Source of the DNA: Paraglaciecola arctica
GTDB lineage: Bacteria > Pseudomonadota > Gammaproteobacteria > Enterobacterales > Alteromonadaceae
Assembly (NCBI GenBank): GCA_003232445.1
Contig: QIJM01000094.1
Coordinates: 1 to 12,460 of the forward strand
DNA length: 12,460 nt
Reading direction: 5' to 3'
The notes beneath the pieces were generated by a model. That model made no database searches. It was not told where the DNA came from and saw nothing but the letters and a program-made list of their open reading frames with translations. A program made the translations under genes and the position numbers. Shown piece after piece: positions 8,030 through 12,460 of this stretch; within the stretch, counting starts at the first letter, position 1, and every line of letters starts with the position of its first letter.

Positions 8030-9031
8030 ATGTTATTTAAAAGTCTGCTTATTTCGATTGTTTTTCTGGTTGTTAGCCATGTGAAAGCTAATGATCAAGT
8101 GACACTGCTTACCGGTATTATTACATCATCAGAATATCATTTAGTCACAGCGCCCAAAACTAATCGCTGGCAAGTGCAAGTCCAGTGGATGGCTGATGAG
8201 GGCAGTATTGTTAAAGAAGGTGACTTGGTCGTTGTATTTGATTCAGGAGGTATCGAGTCGCAACTAGAAGTGAATGAAGAAAAACTTGAGACTGATGTCT
8301 TAGAGTTGTTGAAATTAGAGATGGACAAGGGGCAAGCTGTACTAGAGGCAGATGGAGCATTAAAATTAGCCAATATTATGGTGGAAAAAAACCGTATCGA
8401 AGCGTCAGTGCCAGACGGTGAAATTAGTGCCTACGAAAAAGGCAAAAACGTTATCGAATATGAGAAAGCGTTAACCGCCAAAATTAAAGCCAAAGAAAAC
8501 TATAAGCTTAAGTTGGAAGAACAACAGGTAGAGTTAAACAAAAAGAAAATCGAAACCCTTAAGTTAGAAGAACTAATTGCCTATCAGCGCAGCCAACTAG
8601 AAAAATTAAGTGTTAAAGCCAAAGTCACGGGGCCAGTTACCCATGCAATGCACAAATGGATGGCGCAAAAAGTGGCGATTGGCATGAACATCCAAGCCAG
8701 TTGGGCCGTATTGACTGTACAAGCCGCCTCGACCTATCAAGTCACTGCATGGTTACATGAAATAGACGCCGCCCGTATTGATTTGCAACAAAGTACCTTT
8801 GCCTTGACCCTAGATGCGTATCCCAATCAGTCATACTCAGGAAAGGTGCTAACGGTATCGAGTCAGGCAGAACAAAAAAGCCAATGGAGCGACAGCGCTT
8901 ATTATCGAGTTGAACTCGGCTTTGTTGAGCCACTTAAGCAAGCTATCTTCTCGGGCATGAGCGTGCGTGTGCAGTTAAAGCAAAAAAACGTAGCGCTACC
9001 AAACAACCCATACGTTGTGGAGTCAATATGA
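8030..9031 (+). CDS. HlyD-family periplasmic adaptor 1 of 3 (signal-peptide form)
   Basis: Adaptor of the ABC exporter, 333 residues. The first 20 residues form a typical signal peptide (K4, hydrophobic core, then HVKA before N21). No lipobox cysteine is present, so it may be released into the periplasm or stay anchored if uncleaved. A half-lipoyl segment (about 50-71) ends in VVVFDS (F70-D71). A long Lys/Glu-rich alpha-hairpin follows (about 75-195), then a second half-lipoyl starting LSVKAKVTG, which lacks the usual A-P-x-D-G. The beta-barrel contains DAYP (262-265). The chain ends at about the end of the barrel, so the C-terminal membrane-proximal domain is missing or minimal. A possible ribosome site, AAGAG, is at 8020-8024. 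The stop overlaps the next adaptor in ATGA. Its sequence is quite unlike the other two adaptors apart from shared motifs. Confidence 0.9.
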   Translation: MLFKSLLISIVFLVVSHVKANDQVTLLTGIITSSEYHLVTAPKTNRWQVQVQWMADEGSIVKEGDLVVVFDSGGIESQLEVNEEKLETDVLELLKLEMDKGQAVLEADGALKLANIMVEKNRIEASVPDGEISAYEKGKNVIEYEKALTAKIKAKENYKLKLEEQQVELNKKKIETLKLEELIAYQRSQLEKLSVKAKVTGPVTHAMHKWMAQKVAIGMNIQASWAVLTVQAASTYQVTAWLHEIDAARIDLQQSTFALTLDAYPNQSYSGKVLTVSSQAEQKSQWSDSAYYRVELGFVEPLKQAIFSGMSVRVQLKQKNVALPNNPYVVESI

Positions 9032-10023
9032 GAACCATTGCTTATATGTTCAACGTTATGCTTGGTTTCAGTAGTGTCTTATTAGTGGCGTGTCAGACTG
9101 AGCAAGAGTCTATAAAACAGACGGTGATATCCGCCAAAATCACCGCATCTGCGGAGCTTATATCTCTCTCAAATGCGACTATTGGGCCACCTAATGTGTC
9201 ACGTATGTGGCAATACAAAATTCAAAAAATGGCAGCCGAAAACAAACAAGTCAAAAAAGGCGAAATCATCTTAGTGTTTGATGGGCAAAAATTAAAAAAC
9301 GATTTAATTGGTAGACAAAGTAAACTCAAAGCGGCAATAAAAAAAGCAGAAAGCGACAAATTAAAAGACAATGCAAGCACACAAGATTTGATTTTAAAAC
9401 AAGCCGAAGCTGAAATGGAATACGAAAAAGCCAAACGTAAAGCCGAAATAGTCGATGGATCCAGCTCAAATATTCAACGCCTAAAGCAGCAGGCTGATTT
9501 TCGTTATCAAACCGAAAGCCTCGTCCAAGCTAAACAAAAATTAGCCCACCATAAAAAGGCAATGCTGGTTAATGTAAAAGTGTCTAAAGGCAAAATAAGA
9601 ATTATCCAAAGCAGGGTCAATAGGATCCAACAAGAAATTGCCAAACTTAGCGTAAAAGCGCCTAAAGATGGTTTAGTGATGTATCAAGAAAATAGTAACG
9701 GTGAAAAAGCAGCAGTGGGTGAAACTGTCTACATGGGGCGAAGTTTAATGCAATTGCCATCACTCGACGCCGTTGCCTTAAAAGCTGAATTTGCCGAACC
9801 AGACAAAGCCAAACTCAAACAAGGGCAAGCAGTAAGGATTATTTTTGAAGCCTACCCTGAAATGTCCTATATGGGTACGATTACCAAATTAGGGCAGGTA
9901 TTTTATCCCAAGTCAGCTAACAATCCTAAAGTGATATTTGATGCCCAAATAGAGCTAGGTGAAACAAAGCCAGACGTAATGCGCCCAGGGATGAGGGCTA
10001 AAGTTGAAGTTGTAGATTCATGA
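9028..10023 (+). CDS. HlyD-family adaptor 2 of 3 (lipoprotein)
   Basis: Second adaptor of the exporter, 331 residues. A lipoprotein signal ends in lipobox L19-V-A-C22, with Gln at +2. The half-lipoyl segment (about 66-85) has VKKGE then VFD (F84-D85). A very Lys-rich alpha-hairpin covers about 88-210, and the second half-lipoyl begins LSVKAPKDG, closer to consensus than in adaptor 1. The beta-barrel has EAYP (274-277). The protein ends MRPGMRAKVEV, so like adaptor 1 it lacks a real membrane-proximal domain. TGGAG at 9018-9022, five bases before ATG, supports the start, which overlaps the previous stop (ATGA, 9028-9031). Its own stop overlaps the third adaptor in the same way. By the E. coli +2 rule Gln would favour outer-membrane sorting, but that rule is not certain in this lineage. 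Confidence 0.9.
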   Translation: MRTIAYMFNVMLGFSSVLLVACQTEQESIKQTVISAKITASAELISLSNATIGPPNVSRMWQYKIQKMAAENKQVKKGEIILVFDGQKLKNDLIGRQSKLKAAIKKAESDKLKDNASTQDLILKQAEAEMEYEKAKRKAEIVDGSSSNIQRLKQQADFRYQTESLVQAKQKLAHHKKAMLVNVKVSKGKIRIIQSRVNRIQQEIAKLSVKAPKDGLVMYQENSNGEKAAVGETVYMGRSLMQLPSLDAVALKAEFAEPDKAKLKQGQAVRIIFEAYPEMSYMGTITKLGQVFYPKSANNPKVIFDAQIELGETKPDVMRPGMRAKVEVVDS

Positions 10024-11219
10024 GAAAAGGGATTTTACTGTGTTTTTGCATGCTATTTTTAGCCGCATGTGGTGAGTCACCACAATCTACTGTGCCTTTA
10101 TACCAAGTTGAGCAAAAAAGTTTTGCTGTGCTTATTCCGGCAGTGGGTGAATTAGAGGCAGCGCAAGCTGAAAGAATAAACACACCTGGCCGCCGCCCCA
10201 TGACAATTGATTGGCTAGCAGAGGAAAATAGTTGGGTAACAAAAGGCCAAGTAGTGGCACGTTTTGATTCAGAGCAGCTTCTATTAGACAGCCGTGAAGA
10301 AGAATTGGAAATGATGCTGTTAGATATGGACATGCGCCAGCAAAACGCCGAGGAAAATCAGCAACAAAACGAGCTGGATTCTGAGAAAGTCCTAGTCGGC
10401 AAAGAATTTAAGTTTGTAGATACCTTTGCCATAGATGATTTAAGACTTTACTCCAAAATAGAAATTATCGACACCTTGTCAAATAGAGATTATCTGAGGG
10501 CTAAGGAAGCGTTTATTGAATGGAAAGAAAGCAGTATTGGTGATAGAAATCAAAGCGCGTTAGCAGTGCTGGATATTCGTAAAGGTGGCCATCAAGCTAA
10601 ATTTCAGCAACATCAGTCGGCACTTGCTCAGTTGGAAGTGTTAGCCCCTTACGATGGTATGTTGATATACGAGAAAAACTGGCGAGGCGAAAAGGCCAGT
10701 GTTGGGCAAACTGTTTTTCCGGGTAGTACTATTGCCACAATTCCTAACTTGGAAAAAATGCAGGCTAAGTTATACGTATTAGATAAGAATGCGATAGATT
10801 TAGAGGTAGGTCAGAAAGTGAACCTGATCTTAGACGCTTATCCAGATGAAAACCTAAGGGGTGAGGTGTTGTCTGTCTCTGGGTTCTCTCGCACCATTAA
10901 GCGTGGTAATCCAACTAAATATTTTGAGTTGATGGTTTCACTAGATGAACAATCTTCCACTTTACAGCCGGGTGCTAAAGTGTCTGCTACTGTAAGTGTC
11001 GCTGATTCACAAGCTAAAATTGTTATTCCATTGCAGGCCATATTTAACCAAAAAAGCGAAAATTATGTGTACATAAAAGAAGGGCGAAATTTCATTCGAC
11101 GTCCAGTCAAAACTGCGGGGAAAAACCTGTATTTTGTTGAGATTGTTGAAGGTTTGATGGCCGGAGACACTATCGCTTTAAGTGTCCCAGATGACGTATC
11201 CCGGAGTGCCTATGAATAA
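10020..11219 (+). CDS. HlyD-family adaptor 3 of 3 (lipoprotein, full-length type)
   Basis: Third and longest adaptor, 399 residues. The lipoprotein signal has lipobox L14-A-A-C17 with Gly at +2. A half-lipoyl segment (about 62-83) has WLAEENSWVTKGQ and ends in RFDS (F82-D83). The hairpin region (about 85-205) is Gln/Glu-rich, but its middle (about 125-158) is hydrophobic and aromatic, with F-K-F and LYSKIEIID, so it does not look like a plain coiled coil. The second half-lipoyl has LAPYDG, and the barrel has DAYP (272-275). About 65 further residues (IPLQAIFNQ and on) form a membrane-proximal domain that the other two adaptors lack. It starts within an ATGA overlap (10020-10023) with little ribosome-site support, suggesting translational coupling. 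It overlaps the permease gene by eight bases. Confidence 0.92.
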   Translation: MRKGILLCFCMLFLAACGESPQSTVPLYQVEQKSFAVLIPAVGELEAAQAERINTPGRRPMTIDWLAEENSWVTKGQVVARFDSEQLLLDSREEELEMMLLDMDMRQQNAEENQQQNELDSEKVLVGKEFKFVDTFAIDDLRLYSKIEIIDTLSNRDYLRAKEAFIEWKESSIGDRNQSALAVLDIRKGGHQAKFQQHQSALAQLEVLAPYDGMLIYEKNWRGEKASVGQTVFPGSTIATIPNLEKMQAKLYVLDKNAIDLEVGQKVNLILDAYPDENLRGEVLSVSGFSRTIKRGNPTKYFELMVSLDEQSSTLQPGAKVSATVSVADSQAKIVIPLQAIFNQKSENYVYIKEGRNFIRRPVKTAGKNLYFVEIVEGLMAGDTIALSVPDDVSRSAYE

Positions 11220-12453
11220 TAGTTTTATGCCTCTAGTGTTAGACGCATTGGCTGAGATGGCCGTTCATAAGTTACGTACACTGTTAACACTGCTAGGTAT
11301 GATATTTGGTGTAGGTGCGGTGATCGCCATGCTTAATATTGGTGACGGTGCCGAACGTCAGGCCTTAAAAATGATTGATTCGATGGGGCTTAGAAACTTG
11401 ATTATTGAAGCCAAACAATTTGCTGATGATGAGCTTAACGAAATACGTCAAGAATCCTTGGGATTGACCATGGCAGATGTTGAAGCCGCTAGGCAAACCT
11501 TGCCATTTGTTGAAGACTACAGTGCACAGAGGCACATAAAAACCCAATCTGTTTACAGTGACTTAGGCAGCGCGGATTTAAACGTGGTGGGGGTCAGTGA
11601 TAGCCATTTCAGATTATCCAATATGCAAGTTAAAACTGGACGACTGCTAACAGAGCAGGACAATAAAAATGTTGCTCAAGTAGCGGTTATCGGAGTTAAT
11701 GCAGCCCAGCAATTGTTTCAAAATGAGCAAGCCATAGGACAATACTTGAAAGTAAACCACTTATGGCTAGAGGTGGTAGGTGTATTAAATAATCCATTTT
11801 TTGATAAAGATGAGTTTCAAGGAGTGAAGATAGGCGGTGACAGTGCGCGTATTTTTGTGCCTCTTAGTACCAGTATGAAAAAACTCAGTAGTCCGGCATT
11901 AGCCAGTGAATTAGATGTGATCAAGTTAAAAATTTCAGCGCAAACCGATCCTATTGTGGCAGCAAAAGCCGTGTCTCACTTGTTCAAGTTGCGGCATGGG
12001 GAGGCGGATGATTATCAGCTGGTTATCCCTGCTGCTTTATTGGCTCAACAAAAACAAACTCAGCAAATATTCAACATCGTTATGGCCTGTGTGGCAGGTA
12101 TTTCATTGTTGGTCGGTGGCATAGGAATAATGAACATCATGTTAGCCAACGTACTTGAGCGAACCAAAGAAATCGGTTTGCTAAGGGCGGTGGGTGCCAC
12201 ACAAAAAAATATCAAAATGCAGTTTATCGCTGAAAGTTTCACTATTTCACTATTAGGTGGACTGTTAGGGATCGCCTTTGGCCTGATCTTATCTGAAGTC
12301 ATAGGTTTTTATTCTGGTTGGGCGGTCAGTTGGTCAATCACGGCCATTATGTTGTCCTTGACGATTTGTATGGCTGTAGGCATTGGTTTTGGTGTTTATC
12401 CGGCCATCAAAGCCTCGCAACTTAATCCCATTGACGCTTTGCACAGTGATTGA
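11212..12453 (+). CDS. ABC transporter permease, MacB/FtsX type
   Basis: Inner-membrane permease, 413 residues, the partner of the ATPase at 7317-8021. The layout is that of a MacB core: TM1 (about 23-43, TLLTLLGMIFGVGAVIAML), a periplasmic MacB-PCD-like domain (about 45-285), then three C-terminal TM segments forming the FtsX domain. These contain LLVGGIGIMNIM, ERTKEIGLLRAVGAT and the end motif PAIKASQLNPIDAL. The family transmits ATPase motion to the periplasm rather than forming a classic channel. I chose ATG 11212 because GGAG (11203-11206) lies five bases upstream and the resulting N-terminus fits MacB homologues. A GTG at 11182 or ATG at 11191 would add 10 or 7 residues without a clear ribosome site. 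The adaptor gene overlaps the start by eight bases. Tandem stop codons (TGATGA, 12451-12456) end the gene. Confidence 0.95.
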   Translation: MNNSFMPLVLDALAEMAVHKLRTLLTLLGMIFGVGAVIAMLNIGDGAERQALKMIDSMGLRNLIIEAKQFADDELNEIRQESLGLTMADVEAARQTLPFVEDYSAQRHIKTQSVYSDLGSADLNVVGVSDSHFRLSNMQVKTGRLLTEQDNKNVAQVAVIGVNAAQQLFQNEQAIGQYLKVNHLWLEVVGVLNNPFFDKDEFQGVKIGGDSARIFVPLSTSMKKLSSPALASELDVIKLKISAQTDPIVAAKAVSHLFKLRHGEADDYQLVIPAALLAQQKQTQQIFNIVMACVAGISLLVGGIGIMNIMLANVLERTKEIGLLRAVGATQKNIKMQFIAESFTISLLGGLLGIAFGLILSEVIGFYSGWAVSWSITAIMLSLTICMAVGIGFGVYPAIKASQLNPIDALHSD

Positions 12454-12460
12454 TGATACC

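Noticed and set aside
9028..10023. Adaptor 2 as a recently acquired or decaying gene because of its Lys/AT-rich hairpin
   Set aside because: The bias is explained by a Lys-rich coiled coil; the frame, lipobox, lipoyl and barrel motifs are intact and both junctions are coupled.
11182..11211. Upstream GTG start (and ATG 11191) for the FtsX-type permease
   Set aside because: ATG 11212 has GGAG at a 5-base spacing and gives the N-terminus expected for the family; the longer forms have no clear ribosome site.

Overview
The window looks like chromosomal DNA from a marine gammaproteobacterium of the Alteromonadales, most likely an Alteromonadaceae such as Paraglaciecola, Glaciecola or Alteromonas. 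This is inferred from protein similarity in memory and from the AT-leaning base composition; no search was run. All genes lie on the + strand. I see no rRNA, tRNA, CRISPR array, insertion sequence or phage gene.

Layout: (1) 1-346 is a non-coding leader with two plausible sigma70-type promoters. (2) glmU (347-1705) makes UDP-N-acetylglucosamine for the cell wall and LPS. (3) After a 204-base gap comes a two-gene RND efflux unit: a membrane-anchored periplasmic adaptor (1910-3034) and a 1043-residue inner-membrane pump (3031-6162), joined by an ATGA overlap and with no outer-membrane channel gene beside it. (4) A short cytoplasmic pair follows: a glutathione S-transferase-like protein (6276-6863) and a DUF1244 protein (6878-7177). 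(5) A 139-base gap with a strong hairpin and a possible promoter leads into a tightly packed five-gene ABC exporter operon (7317-12453). Its order is ATPase, three successive and divergent HlyD/MFP adaptors, and a MacB/FtsX-type permease. The window stops 7 bases after the permease stop codon, so more operon genes could lie beyond it.

The part most worth attention is the ABC operon. A MacB-type tripartite exporter usually has one adaptor that forms a homohexamer. Here three different adaptors are encoded in a row with translationally coupled junctions. The first has a cleavable-type signal peptide and the next two have lipoprotein signals. Only the third has a C-terminal membrane-proximal region. 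All three share a short lipoyl-entry motif and a [D/E]-A-Y-P motif at nearly the same position, as expected from ancient tandem duplication. This suggests a hetero-oligomeric adaptor ring, in which the ATPase and permease provide the power stroke, the adaptors form the periplasmic conduit, and an unlinked TolC-like protein forms the exit. The substrate cannot be read from the sequence.
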